DNA of 64,000 bases, taken from NCBI RefSeq assembly GCF_000153725.1, contig NZ_DS022276.1, forward strand, positions 3,952,629-4,016,628, written 5' to 3'. The notes beneath the pieces are model-generated. The model worked only from the letters and a program-made list of their open reading frames with translations. It was not told the DNA's origin and made no database searches. This document shows positions 48,439-57,701 of this stretch, piece after piece; position 1 is the stretch's first letter, and every line of letters begins with the position of its first letter. The position numbers and the translations under genes are program-made. Source of the DNA: Salipiger bermudensis HTCC2601 (GTDB lineage: Bacteria; Pseudomonadota; Alphaproteobacteria; Rhodobacterales; Rhodobacteraceae).

Positions 48439-49421
48439 TTGGTGTCTCCCTTGCGCAGCGCGGTCATCAGCCGCTGGAAGGCCGCGGTGATGGCGAGCGC
48501 CGCGAGGAACATGATGACGGCAAAGGCCGCCCCCGTGGGCCATTGGTCACCGGCAACGTGGAAGAAGCCCGCGATGGTCTCGGCAAACACCGTCGTCGAC
48601 GGCCCGCCCAGCAGCACCGGCGTGGCGTAGAAACCGGTCGAGATCAGGAACACCAGCGTGCAGCCCGACGAGATCCCTTCGAGGGTCATCGGCAGGGTGA
48701 TGCGACGGAACCGGGTCCAGGCGCCCGCGCCGAGGTCGGCGGCGGCCTCGTTCATCGACTTCGGCAGCTTCTCGAGCGAGGAGTAGAGCGGCAGCAGCAT
48801 GTAGAGCGCGGTCAGGTAGACGATGCCCACCCCCATGGAAAAGCTCGTGTACATGAACGGGATCGGCCGGTCGATCAGGCCGAAGAAGCGCAGCACCATG
48901 TTCACCGCGCCGGTGTTGCCGAGCAGGATCATGATGGCATAGGTCCGCACGATCTCGCCGACCCAGAACGGGATAAGCAGCAGCAGGAGCAGCAGCATCC
49001 GGTTCTTGGGGCTCACGTGCCGGGCCAGGAAATAGGCCACCGGGTAAGTGATGATCAGCGTGCAGAAGGTGAACACCCCGGCAAAGATCAGCGTCCGGAA
49101 GAACGGCATCCAGAAGATGCTGTCTCCGAAGAAGCTCAGGTAGTTGTCGAAGGTGAAATGCTGCTCGACGCCGGGCGCGACCGGGTAGGCATCGGTCAGC
49201 GACACGCGCAGCATCTGCAGCATCGGCCCGAGATGCTGGGTCAGCACCCACAGGATCGGGAACACGGCGAGGATCAGGAACTGGCGGCGCGGCGAAGCGG
49301 TGGCGAAGGTTGCAAGCCACTGGTACGGCGCCCAGCTCGACAGGCGTCCCCAGAAGGTGCGGTCGGAGGCGCTCTCCGCGACGGCCCCGCGTTCTTCGCG
49401 CGCGGATGCGTCATAGGTCAT
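48435..49421 (-). CDS. ABC importer permease, PotB type
   Basis: A 328-residue permease with six main membrane segments after an N-terminal cytoplasmic extension of about 45 residues. The EAA loop reads MNEAAADLGAGAWTRFRRITLP. The ATG at 49421 has AAAGGAAG 6-8 bases upstream. It lies 96 bp downstream of the binding-protein gene, across an inverted repeat (GGCGGG 49448 / CCCGCC 49466) that may raise the binding protein's share of transcripts. Confidence 0.92.
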   Translation of the reverse strand: MTYDASAREERGAVAESASDRTFWGRLSSWAPYQWLATFATASPRRQFLILAVFPILWVLTQHLGPMLQMLRVSLTDAYPVAPGVEQHFTFDNYLSFFGDSIFWMPFFRTLIFAGVFTFCTLIITYPVAYFLARHVSPKNRMLLLLLLLIPFWVGEIVRTYAIMILLGNTGAVNMVLRFFGLIDRPIPFMYTSFSMGVGIVYLTALYMLLPLYSSLEKLPKSMNEAAADLGAGAWTRFRRITLPMTLEGISSGCTLVFLISTGFYATPVLLGGPSTTVFAETIAGFFHVAGDQWPTGAAFAVIMFLAALAITAAFQRLMTALRKGDTK

Positions 49422-49517
49422 TGGGTCTTCCTTTCGAGAGGAACGACGGCGGGTCGTATGAGGGGCCCGCCCACCGGCCACGGGACCGGCGGACAGGTCT
49501 TAAGGCTCCGTGCGTGC

Positions 49518-50624
49518 TTACGCGGCCTTGATCGCTTCGACGGCCGGATCGACGAGGCCGTACTTCATCTCGTTCGCTTCGGCGCGGAAGAACTGCAGGT
49601 TGGCCAGCTGCTCGTCCGGGAAGGAGGTCGACTTCTTCTCGAGATCGGTCAGGTGGTTCGACGCGTCCTTGTAGGTCGAGATGAAGCCCGAAGCCTTGGT
49701 CATCGCGGCACCGATCTCGGGCGATGCGAGGATCGCGTTGAGGAAGGTGTAGGCGTTGTCCGGGTTCGGGCAGTTCTTGGCGATGTTGTAGGTGTAGACG
49801 AAGCCGTAGGAGCCTTCCTTCGGGATCGCCATGCCAAGCGGGAAGCCGTCGTTGATCAGGGCTGCCGCCGGGCCGTTCCACGAGTGGCCGAGCAGGATGT
49901 CCTGGTTGACCATCATCTGCTGGAATTCGGCGCCGCCGTCATAGTACTTGCGCACCAGCGGCTTGTGCTCGATCAGGAAGTTCTTGGCCTCCTCGACGAT
50001 GGCCGCGGCCTTCTCCGGATCGTCCATGTAGGCGACCATGTTGCCGTCATAGCCCATCTTCAGCATGATGATCGACATCATGTCCTGGATGATATAGGCG
50101 GTCTGACCCGAGTATTTCTCGCTGAAGAGCGTGTCCCAGGTCTCGGCCTCTTCCGGCGAGACATAGTCGGTGTTGTAGGCCAGAACCTCCATGCCCGACA
50201 GGATCGGGGCGCCCCACTTCTCGCCGTTGATCGTCGACCAGTCGGACTCGGAGAAGGTCGGGTTGATGTTGCCCCAGTTGCTCAGACGGTCGGTGTCGAG
50301 CGGCGCCAGCAGGTCGCTGTCGATGAACTGCAGGAAGCGGTGGCCGGCCACGGTCATGATGTCCACGGACGGGTTCGGTGCTTCGGCGGCCAGCAGGTTG
50401 AACTGCTTGCCCTGGTCGTCGACGAGGCGGACGTTCACCTTGATGCCGGTCTCGGATTCGAACTGTTCCTTGAACGCTTCCGGAACGAAGTCGTTGTAGG
50501 TCCAGATGTTGACCTCGCCGCCCTGCGCGTGGGCACGGCGCAGATAGGCGGGGCTGGCGAGAGCGGCGCCGGTCATGGCCGCGGTGTTGAGGAACTTCCG
50601 GCGGTTGAGAATGAGTTTGGTCAT
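49518..50624 (-). CDS. Periplasmic substrate-binding protein, PotD type
   Basis: This 368-residue solute-binding protein has a Tat-like signal (NRRKFLNTAAMTGAALA, then AHAQGG cleavage). The mature protein begins EVNIWTYNDFVPEAF, typical of the PotD/PotF family, with DIMTVAGHRFLQF and later WNGPAAALINDG in the binding lobes. The two-arginine motif is imperfect (NRRKF), so Tat export is likely but not certain. It delivers substrate to the two permeases downstream. Confidence 0.92.
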   Translation of the reverse strand: MTKLILNRRKFLNTAAMTGAALASPAYLRRAHAQGGEVNIWTYNDFVPEAFKEQFESETGIKVNVRLVDDQGKQFNLLAAEAPNPSVDIMTVAGHRFLQFIDSDLLAPLDTDRLSNWGNINPTFSESDWSTINGEKWGAPILSGMEVLAYNTDYVSPEEAETWDTLFSEKYSGQTAYIIQDMMSIIMLKMGYDGNMVAYMDDPEKAAAIVEEAKNFLIEHKPLVRKYYDGGAEFQQMMVNQDILLGHSWNGPAAALINDGFPLGMAIPKEGSYGFVYTYNIAKNCPNPDNAYTFLNAILASPEIGAAMTKASGFISTYKDASNHLTDLEKKSTSFPDEQLANLQFFRAEANEMKYGLVDPAVEAIKAA

Positions 50625-50667
50625 GGGGTCGTCTCCCTGAGGGTTGGTATCCGTATCGTTTTTATCG

Positions 50668-51768
50668 TCAGGACGCCGGTTCCGGCATCTTCCGCAGCAG
50701 CCCGGTACGGGCGGCCTGCCGCAGATCGTCGAGGCTGTAGCCGTCAAGCTCCAGCGCATTCAGCAATTCGTTCTCGGCGGCAAAATCGCGGCCATACATG
50801 GCCGAGAAGATCTTGATCCCCGCCTCGTGCAGCTCGGCCGGCTTGCCGACCAGGCGGCCCAACACGGCGGTCAGCTGAAGACCGTAGGGCACATCCTCGG
50901 TGACATAGCGGCTATCGGCCGTCGCCGGCCCGGTGCCGCCATTGCCCTGCGCGTGCATCTGCTGGTTCATCTCGGAGATGGTCGAGATCGGCACGTGGAA
51001 GCTCTGGCTGAAATGCTCGAAGATGGTCTTCGTCTGCAGACCCAGCGCCGCGACGATCTCGAGCCGCTCGGCGTCCAGCGCCTCGAGCAGCGCGCCGACC
51101 TTCGGCGTCACGTTCTGGCCCTGGCTCCAGGTCTCGCCGCGCTCCATCCGGGTGATGTTGCCAAGCGCGATGCCGAGGTGGTTCTGCGGGTTGAGGTTCG
51201 ACAGCGAGATCGCCAGCAGACCGTCACGCGGCACGAAGACATCGCCGAAAAGCTTGGTGCAGACCGCGAGCGCGCAATCCGAGCGGGTCTCGGGCACGGT
51301 GCAGAGATCGACCTTCTTGCGCACGGTGTTGACCTTGACGCTGGCCCCCTCGCCGCGCCGCCCGGTCACCACGGTGGTGCCCCATGCGGTGATCGCCGCA
51401 TCGACGCCGCGCTCGGCCAGTTTCTGCATCAGGTAGACCGCGCCCAGCGAGGCGTGGCTGCTGATGATGACGTGCTGGCCGTCGCGGATATAGGGCGCCA
51501 GCGCGTCGAACACCGCCTTGTGGCCATAGCCCGGCAGCGCGATCAGGATGGCGTCGTTCTGCTCGGCCAGCTCCTGCGCCGAGGTCGCGACGCGCGGGGC
51601 GAAGACCGTCTCGACGGCGCCGGAGGCCTCGAGCGGGCCGTCCTCGAGCGCCTTGGTGGACGCCCCCGAAGGCGACCACAGCATCGGCTCGTGACCGTTC
51701 TGCTGCAGCAGCGCGGCGCTGCCGAAGGCGATGGAGCCGGCGCCGGCGATTCCGACCTTGCAGCTCAT
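50668..51768 (-). CDS. NAD(P)-dependent opine-type dehydrogenase
   Basis: This 366-residue member of the octopine/nopaline dehydrogenase family has an N-terminal Rossmann domain (KVGIAGAGSIAFGSAALL) and a C-terminal helical octopine-DH domain (about 190-340) with NLNPQNHLGIALGN and the conserved His-bearing segment. The family joins or splits an amino acid and a 2-oxo acid through a secondary amine. Its start overlaps the stop of the upstream gene (ATGA). Next to an amine importer, an oxidative (splitting) direction is plausible. Confidence 0.88.
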   Translation of the reverse strand: MSCKVGIAGAGSIAFGSAALLQQNGHEPMLWSPSGASTKALEDGPLEASGAVETVFAPRVATSAQELAEQNDAILIALPGYGHKAVFDALAPYIRDGQHVIISSHASLGAVYLMQKLAERGVDAAITAWGTTVVTGRRGEGASVKVNTVRKKVDLCTVPETRSDCALAVCTKLFGDVFVPRDGLLAISLSNLNPQNHLGIALGNITRMERGETWSQGQNVTPKVGALLEALDAERLEIVAALGLQTKTIFEHFSQSFHVPISTISEMNQQMHAQGNGGTGPATADSRYVTEDVPYGLQLTAVLGRLVGKPAELHEAGIKIFSAMYGRDFAAENELLNALELDGYSLDDLRQAARTGLLRKMPEPAS

Positions 51769-52352
51769 GCCGACACCTCCTCGCGCACCGGATCGCCCAG
51801 CACGTGCATCAGCCGGTTCGCCCAGCCGAAGAGCGAGGTCGACAGGATCAGGTCGAGGATCTCCTCGTCGTTGAGACCGGCCTCGCGCAGCTTGGCCATG
51901 TCGGCCTCATCCGCCGCCACGGGGCTTTCCGACAGCTTGCGCGCAAAGTCGAAAATCGCACGGTTGCGGGGGTTTAGATCCGCTTTCTCACCCTTTGCGA
52001 AAAGCTCGTCGGTGACCGCGGCATCCTTTTCGAGCTTGGCGTGACGGTCCGCATGGACCGCAGCGCAATAGATGCAGCGGTTGACCATGCTGGCGCCGAT
52101 GGCGCCCAGCTCGCGCTCGGCGCGGGACATGCCGCCCGGGTCGTACATGATCGCGTTGAACAGCGGCGAGCGCACCTTGAGGCTTTCCACGTCATGCGCC
52201 AGCGTCAGCACATAGGCCGAGACCTTGGTGTTCGACGGTGTCACCGAAAGCGCGTCGAGCTGCTCCTCAGTCGCCTCCTGCAGATCCACCGGCGTGACGC
52301 GCGGCTGCCATTGCGGGACGGTGCGGGTGAACTTGTGAACGATGCGGCTCAT
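51765..52352 (-). CDS. AhpD-like/carboxymuconolactone decarboxylase-family protein
   Basis: This 195-residue peroxidase-related protein has the AhpD-type CxxC and following His in NRCIYCAAVHADRH and the all-helical CMD fold (LGAIGASMVN upstream, RNRAIFDFARKL downstream). Such proteins reduce peroxides or act as isomerase/decarboxylase-like helpers. It overlaps both neighbours by 4 bp, and the next upstream gene is of the same superfamily, suggesting a paired complex. It resembles the paired 'Avi_7169/Avi_7170' families. Confidence 0.85.
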   Translation of the reverse strand: MSRIVHKFTRTVPQWQPRVTPVDLQEATEEQLDALSVTPSNTKVSAYVLTLAHDVESLKVRSPLFNAIMYDPGGMSRAERELGAIGASMVNRCIYCAAVHADRHAKLEKDAAVTDELFAKGEKADLNPRNRAIFDFARKLSESPVAADEADMAKLREAGLNDEEILDLILSTSLFGWANRLMHVLGDPVREEVSA

Positions 52353-52831
52353 GCGGCGGCTCCCTTCATCAGGCGCAGCCCGGCGACCACGCGCAGCTGG
52401 TAGGCCACGAAGGCGACCAGTTCGCAAAGCCGCACGATGTCGGCATCCCCGACGCCCGCGGCCTGCAGGGTCGAGATATCCTCGGCGAGGATCTCGCGGG
52501 TGTGGTTCGCCGCCTTGTCGGCAAAGGCCACCACATGCGCCAGCCCCTCGGTCTCGCCGTCCTGCGAGGGATCGGCCAGCCCGGCCATGTCGCCCGCGCC
52601 CGCGAGATAGCGGTCGGCAAGGTCGTTCTCGCCCGCCTCGTTGGCGATCCGCGCCGCCAGCGCCGCGCGCAGCGCGTGCGGGAACGCGCCTGCGTCCTTG
52701 GGCGTGAGGACCGCGTCCTCGGCAGCCTGCGTGGCCTCGATGATGTTGCTGCGGGTCTCTGCCGCCGCGCCCGTGGCGCTGCCCGCGGTGATGCCCGCGG
52801 CGCTCAGTGTGGTGCTGTCGAAGATGGTCAT
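52349..52831 (-). CDS. CMD-domain protein lacking the CxxC
   Basis: This 160-residue helical protein resembles the CMD family (EAGENDLADRYLAGAG, LAHVVAFADKAANHTREI, IVRLCELVAFVAYQLRV) but has no CxxC redox pair. It may be a structural or regulatory partner of the CxxC protein encoded next. ATGA overlaps on both sides. The N-terminal 45 residues are Ala/Thr-rich and low in complexity. Confidence 0.78.
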   Translation of the reverse strand: MTIFDSTTLSAAGITAGSATGAAAETRSNIIEATQAAEDAVLTPKDAGAFPHALRAALAARIANEAGENDLADRYLAGAGDMAGLADPSQDGETEGLAHVVAFADKAANHTREILAEDISTLQAAGVGDADIVRLCELVAFVAYQLRVVAGLRLMKGAAA

Positions 52832-54291
52832 GCCACCTGCCCTTCCTTTGCCGGTGTCAGCTCGCTCGGCTGCCATTCGCTGCCGTCGAGCTCCGGGGTC
52901 TCATAATCCAGCATCGCCTGCCAGTGGGTTTCCAGGTCTTCGGCGTAAAGCGTTGCCGCCATTGACTTCGCCAGCCAAGCCGCGCCTTCCGAGACGCCGG
53001 GAATGTCGCCACTCACCTTGCCGAGGCTCGCCGAGGCGCCGTAGTTGAAGCAATAGACCTTGCTGAGCCACGGCACCTCGCCCGGCACCTTCTCGCGGAA
53101 GGTGAAATCGGGGTTGAGATAGGGGAACCGGCCCAGATCGGCCTGCTCCTCGCCCTTGGGCGGAGTGTAGACGTCTTCCCAGAGCAGGATCTTGCCCGCC
53201 ACTTCGCCGAACTCGGTGCGCGCCATCGGATCGATGGTGAAACCGGTGCCGAGGATGACGAAATCCGCCACGTAGGAGGTGCCGTCGGCGAAGAACACCT
53301 CGACCGCGTCGCCGCGCTCCTCGATGCGCTGCGTGGCCTTGCCAAAGTGGAAATGCGCGTTCGGGTGGCGGCTCACCCGTAGCGTCGAGCCATGCGGCGG
53401 CGGCGTCTGGGTGGTGAAGCTGTACTGCATGAAGCGCCAGCGCCATTCGTCGGGCAGTTCGGAGAAGCCTGCGGTGAAGCCGTAGCTGCCGATGCCCATC
53501 ATCTTGTTGATCGTCGGCATTTCCGCGCGGCGGATCAGATGCCGCACTTCGCCCGCGCCGTGCTCGAGCGCTTCGGCAGCGTTGTCGACCGCCGATGCGC
53601 CGACGCCGATCACCGCCACGCGCTTGCCCTTGAGGGCATCGAAATCGATCTCGTCGGCGCTATGCGCCCAGAAGCGGCGCGGCAGGTCCTTGATGAAGCC
53701 CGGGATGTTCGGGCCGCCGGTGCCGTCACGGCCCGTGGCAAAGACCAGCTTGCGGGTCAGGATGGTGCGTTCCGTCGCGCCGGAGACGGTGAGCCGCAGC
53801 AGATCGCCCTCGGGCTCGACCTTGTCGACCGAGACGCCGTTCTCCACCGGCACGTTCAGCGCCTTGCGATACCAGCGCAGGTACTCCATCCACATCGGCC
53901 GCGGGATCTTGTCCATCTTTTCCCAGGCCTCGCGCCCGTGCTGGGCACGGTACCACGCCTGGAAGGTCAGCGCGCCGTGGCCGAAGGCCGGGCCGGTCAG
54001 CGTCTTGGGCGAGCGCAGAGTCTCCATGCGGGCATAGTTGAGCCACGGCCCCTCGAGCCCCGCCGGGTTGCGGTCGAGCACGCGGATGTTCTGCACCCCG
54101 CCGGTGGTCAGCCCGAGCCAGGCCACCATGCCGCACATGCCGCCGCCGATGATGACGACATCGCTCACGCCCTCCTGTGCCGGCACCCAGTCCTTGCCAG
54201 GGTAGCACAGGAAGTCGAGATCCTCGCGCAGACGGGCTTCCAGCACATCCAGGCCCTGAGCGTCGATCGGAGAGCGGTCGTTCGTTTGCAT
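52828..54291 (-). CDS. FAD/NAD(P)-dependent monooxygenase
   Basis: This 487-residue flavin-containing monooxygenase-like enzyme has an FAD site VVIIGGGMCGMVAWLGL, a mid-protein NADPH site VAVIGVGASAVDNAAEAL and the ATG-like VILGTGFTID near residue 360. It probably hydroxylates or N-oxidises the imported amine. I start at ATG 54291, with AGGA 8 bases upstream; an ATG three codons earlier is in frame. It overlaps the CMD gene by 4 bp. Confidence 0.88.
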   Translation of the reverse strand: MQTNDRSPIDAQGLDVLEARLREDLDFLCYPGKDWVPAQEGVSDVVIIGGGMCGMVAWLGLTTGGVQNIRVLDRNPAGLEGPWLNYARMETLRSPKTLTGPAFGHGALTFQAWYRAQHGREAWEKMDKIPRPMWMEYLRWYRKALNVPVENGVSVDKVEPEGDLLRLTVSGATERTILTRKLVFATGRDGTGGPNIPGFIKDLPRRFWAHSADEIDFDALKGKRVAVIGVGASAVDNAAEALEHGAGEVRHLIRRAEMPTINKMMGIGSYGFTAGFSELPDEWRWRFMQYSFTTQTPPPHGSTLRVSRHPNAHFHFGKATQRIEERGDAVEVFFADGTSYVADFVILGTGFTIDPMARTEFGEVAGKILLWEDVYTPPKGEEQADLGRFPYLNPDFTFREKVPGEVPWLSKVYCFNYGASASLGKVSGDIPGVSEGAAWLAKSMAATLYAEDLETHWQAMLDYETPELDGSEWQPSELTPAKEGQVA

Positions 54292-54330
54292 ACGAATCAT
54301 CCTAGTAGAAAAAGGTGTTTCGGTTCAGCA

Positions 54331-55668
54331 TCAATTCGGCGCCTTGGACCAAATCGGATGCAGATCGTCGATGTGGTAGGCATGGGCATGGCGATGCGCC
54401 AGACCATGGCCCGGATTGTCTCGCAGATGCGGGTGATCCGCGGGCAGCTCGGGGTGGCTGTGCGGCCTTTCGAGCGGGTCATGCGCCGGCCAGACGCGGG
54501 TCGCGACGAGCGCCACCACGGCCCCCGCCAGCGCCAGCACGAGCAGCGCGTGCTCGAGCCCGGCGGAACTGGCAAGCCAGCCCGCCAGCGGGTAGGCCAC
54601 CAGCCAGCCAGCGTGGCTGAGCGAGAACTGCGCGGCAAAGACCGCGGCGCGGTCCTGTCGTGCGGCAGAGCGGGTGATCACCAGCCCGCCGGGCGTCAGC
54701 ACCAGCGACGAGGCGAGGCCGAAGCCCGCCCAGATCGGCAAAAGCAGCGCCAGCGGCGGCGGCGGCACCAGCGCGAAGCCCGCTGCCAGAGACGCGAAGA
54801 CGAACACCCCCGCCAGCATGGCGCTGCGTTCCTCGATGCGGCGCAGCAGGCGCGGCACGGTGATCGCGCCGAGCGCGGCGCCAAACCCGTAGCCCGCCAT
54901 CAGCACCGGGTAGAGCCCGTCGGCATCGCCGAGCCGCGCACCGGCATAGACCACGGTGTTGACCAGCACCCACGCCATCACCAGCGACAGCGCGAAGTTC
55001 AGCAGGAACAGCCCGCGTAGCCGCGGCGTGCGGGCATAGATCGTCATGCCCCGGAAAGCGCGTTTCAGGAACGGCCCCTTGCGCGCCACTTGCCCGCGAT
55101 CCGGGAAGCGCGTGGCCAGCAGGAAGCCGACCGAGCCCACGAAGGCCAGCGCGGCGCAGAGAAACAGCGCCTCGGGGGCCACGATCTTCAGCACCACTGC
55201 CGCGATCACCGGGCTCAGCACCGATTCCAGCGTGTAGGCGATGCGCGACCAGGCCAGCGCCTTGGTGTAGTGCTCCTCCTCGGGCAGCACGTCCGGGATC
55301 ACCGACTGGAACAGCGGCGTGAACCCCGAGGCGAGAACGAAGAACAGGAAGGCCAGCGCCGCGATCTGCCAGGTCTGCGTCACGAAGACCATCGGCAGCA
55401 GCAGAAGCATGCGCCCGAAATCCAGCAGCACCATCGCCCGCTTGCGCGGCAGATGCGCCAGCACGCTCTCGGCGAAGGGCGCGAGCCCGACATAGGCCAC
55501 CATCTTCAGCGCCAGCAGCAGCCCGAGCACCTTGCCGCCCGCCGCGACACCGCCGAGGCGGTAGGCCGCCAGCGACAGCGCCACGGTCAGCAGCCCCACC
55601 GCCAGAAGCGAACAGACCTGCGCCGCAAACAGCGTGCGGAAGGATCGGTTGGCAAGTGGGCTGGTCAC
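54331..55668 (-). CDS. MFS transporter with a histidine-rich C-terminal tail
   Basis: This 445-residue protein has 12 membrane segments in the pattern of MFS drug-type exporters. After the last helix comes a cytoplasmic tail of about 55 residues with many His (PHSHPELPADHPHLR, then GHGLAHRHAHAYHIDD), a likely metal-binding or sensing region. Its ATG overlaps the stop of the aminotransferase gene (ATGA). It may export a toxic intermediate or take up a metal cofactor. Confidence 0.85.
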   Translation of the reverse strand: MTSPLANRSFRTLFAAQVCSLLAVGLLTVALSLAAYRLGGVAAGGKVLGLLLALKMVAYVGLAPFAESVLAHLPRKRAMVLLDFGRMLLLLPMVFVTQTWQIAALAFLFFVLASGFTPLFQSVIPDVLPEEEHYTKALAWSRIAYTLESVLSPVIAAVVLKIVAPEALFLCAALAFVGSVGFLLATRFPDRGQVARKGPFLKRAFRGMTIYARTPRLRGLFLLNFALSLVMAWVLVNTVVYAGARLGDADGLYPVLMAGYGFGAALGAITVPRLLRRIEERSAMLAGVFVFASLAAGFALVPPPPLALLLPIWAGFGLASSLVLTPGGLVITRSAARQDRAAVFAAQFSLSHAGWLVAYPLAGWLASSAGLEHALLVLALAGAVVALVATRVWPAHDPLERPHSHPELPADHPHLRDNPGHGLAHRHAHAYHIDDLHPIWSKAPN

Positions 55669-57125
55669 GAGGCGAGGCTCTCCGGGGTCTCAAGAACGGG
55701 CGCGAAGCGGGCGGTTGTTTCGTCCGCACGATATTGTGGCAGATATTCTGACGCTTTCCGTGCCAGAATGTCCACCGCCTCCACGATCATAGCAGCTTTG
55801 TCGTCACTCATCAGCGCCGAGAAATTCAGCCGCACCCAGCCGGGCTTGGCCATTTCCTCGCCACGGTCGATGGCGGCGAACATGGCCTCCGATTCGGCCT
55901 CGTCCAAACCAAGCAACCGGTGCGCGTAAGATCCTGCGCAGGCGCAACCACCGCGCGCCTGAATGCCGTAGACGTCGCTCAGGAGCCGGGTGAAGAACTG
56001 GTGATGGATCAACCCGCCCTGCGCGTCGCGGATGCGGAAGGAGAAGATCGGCAGCGCCGCCGGCCCCTCGAGGCCAAGGAGCTCGAGATGCGGGTTCTTG
56101 CGCCAGACCGCCTCGGCCCGCGCCCGCAGCCAGGCCTGACGCTGGTCGAGCCAGTCCTGCCCGAGTGCCTCCTTGACCATCAGCGCAAGCGCCGCGCGGA
56201 TGTCGCCCACCACGTTGGGCGTGCCACCCTCTTCGCGGCTCGAAAGGCTGCCGGAATAGCGGTGTCCCCAAGGGGACACGAAACTCACCGTGCCGCCGCC
56301 GGGCAGCGTGGGCGTCGCGCGGCGCGCCACCGCGTCGCGCAGCACCAGCACGCCCGAGCCGCCGGGCCCGCCGGGAAACTTGTGGGTCGAGAACACGATG
56401 GCGTCCTTCTCGGCATCGGAGCCTGCCTCCATGTTCATGCGCACGTAGGGCCCGCCGGCGCCGAAATCCCAGAACGCCAGCGCGCCATGCGCCTTGAGCA
56501 GGCGGGTCACCGCGTCGGTGTCGGTGAGGATGCCGGTGACGTTCGAGACCGCCGAGAAACTGCCGATGATCAGCTCGGCGCCGTGCGCCTTGCGCAGCGC
56601 AGCGGTGAGCGCGCCCATGTCGGGCCCGCCCTGCGGCGCTTCGGGGATCTCGACCACCTCGGCGCCGCTTTCGCGCCACGGCAGCAGGTTCGAGTGATGC
56701 TCATAGGGGCCGATCAGCACCACGGCGCGGCCACCCGTGGCCAGCACCGAAGGGATGTCGAGCAGCCCCACCAACCGGTTGATCCCGGCGGTGCTGCCGG
56801 AACCGGTGAAGACCACGCTCATATCGTCATCCGCGCCGGTGATGCGGGCGATCTCGGCCCGCGCCGCCTCGCGCAGCTTGGTGATGAACGCGCCGCAATA
56901 CGAGGCCTGCGTGTGGCTGTTCGCGTAATAGGGCAACACCCGGTCGCGGATGAAATCCTCGACCTGCGCCAAAGCCCGTCCGGAGGCCACGTAATCGGCA
57001 TAGATCAGCGGCTTGGGGCCATAGGGGCCGTCGATCTCCACGCCGTCGCCGATCAGGCCGTCGCGTAGCCAGCTGGCCAGGTCCGGGCGTTCGAGCGAGC
57101 GGGCGAAATCGTCGAGGGGAGACAT
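55665..57125 (-). CDS. Class V PLP aminotransferase/desulfurase-like enzyme
   Basis: This 486-residue fold-type I PLP enzyme of the aminotransferase class V group has the PLP lysine in FSTHKFPGGPGGSGVL, the phosphate-binding GSGSTAGINRLVGLL, YEHHSNLLPWRESG and a late Cys-rich turn ARGGCACAGSYAHRLLG. It is longer than SufS and differs in the active-site loop. Candidate activities are C-S or C-N lyase or transamination. It is first in the operon, 115 bp from the divergent Lrp-type gene, whose dyad overlaps its promoter region. Confidence 0.88.
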   Translation of the reverse strand: MSPLDDFARSLERPDLASWLRDGLIGDGVEIDGPYGPKPLIYADYVASGRALAQVEDFIRDRVLPYYANSHTQASYCGAFITKLREAARAEIARITGADDDMSVVFTGSGSTAGINRLVGLLDIPSVLATGGRAVVLIGPYEHHSNLLPWRESGAEVVEIPEAPQGGPDMGALTAALRKAHGAELIIGSFSAVSNVTGILTDTDAVTRLLKAHGALAFWDFGAGGPYVRMNMEAGSDAEKDAIVFSTHKFPGGPGGSGVLVLRDAVARRATPTLPGGGTVSFVSPWGHRYSGSLSSREEGGTPNVVGDIRAALALMVKEALGQDWLDQRQAWLRARAEAVWRKNPHLELLGLEGPAALPIFSFRIRDAQGGLIHHQFFTRLLSDVYGIQARGGCACAGSYAHRLLGLDEAESEAMFAAIDRGEEMAKPGWVRLNFSALMSDDKAAMIVEAVDILARKASEYLPQYRADETTARFAPVLETPESLAS

Positions 57126-57148
57126 GAGGGATCCGTATCGTATCGTGA

Positions 57149-57176
57149 CTGCGTTGATGCAAAGCATGTCACGCAG
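57149..57176. promoter_or_regulatory. 28-bp dyad, likely Lrp/AsnC operator
   Basis: CTGCGT-TG-ATGC-AAA-GCAT-GTC-ACGCAG is a nested near-palindrome centred on AAA in the 114-bp gap between the divergent operon and the Lrp-type gene. Lrp/AsnC proteins bind such long dyads, and the position allows control of both directions. Confidence 0.65.
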
Positions 57177-57239
57177 AACGGAAAATTCTTCACATATTTT
57201 CACCTTCCAAACGCTTATATTCTATCATATGAACGATGA

Positions 57240-57701
57240 ATGGAGCTTAAACTCGATCATATTGATTATCGCATCCTCGAAGAGCTGCAGCGCGACGCAT
57301 CGCAGTCGCAACGCGCGCTGAGCGAAAAGGTCGGCCTGTCGCAGAATGCGTGCTGGCGGCGGCTCAAGGCGCTCGATGCCGCCGGCATCATCCGCAACCA
57401 CACGGTGGTGCTCGACCGAAACCAGCTCGGCGCCGGGCTGGTGGTCTTCGTGATGATCAAGACGCGGCACCACTCGGCGAGCTGGCTCAAGCGCTTCCGC
57501 ACGCATGTCTCGTCGATCGCCGACGTGATCGACTTCTTCCGCATCGGCGGCGAGTATGACTACCTGCTCAAGATCATCACCCGCGACATGGCCAGCTATG
57601 ACGAGGTCTACAAGCGGCTGATCGAGGAGGTGGAACTCGAAACGGTGACCTCTTATTTCGCCATGGAGGCGATCGAGGAGCAGCGCCCGATCCCGATGTG
57701 A
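57240..57701 (+). CDS. Lrp/AsnC-family transcriptional regulator
   Basis: This 153-residue regulator has an N-terminal HTH (DYRILEELQRDASQSQRALSEKVGLSQNACWRRLKAL in two helices, about 8-50) and a C-terminal RAM ligand-binding domain (about 65-145; FFRIGGEYDYLLKI). It is transcribed away from the amine/opine operon and probably senses its substrate. The neighbouring 28-bp dyad is the candidate binding site. Confidence 0.9.
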   Translation: MELKLDHIDYRILEELQRDASQSQRALSEKVGLSQNACWRRLKALDAAGIIRNHTVVLDRNQLGAGLVVFVMIKTRHHSASWLKRFRTHVSSIADVIDFFRIGGEYDYLLKIITRDMASYDEVYKRLIEEVELETVTSYFAMEAIEEQRPIPM

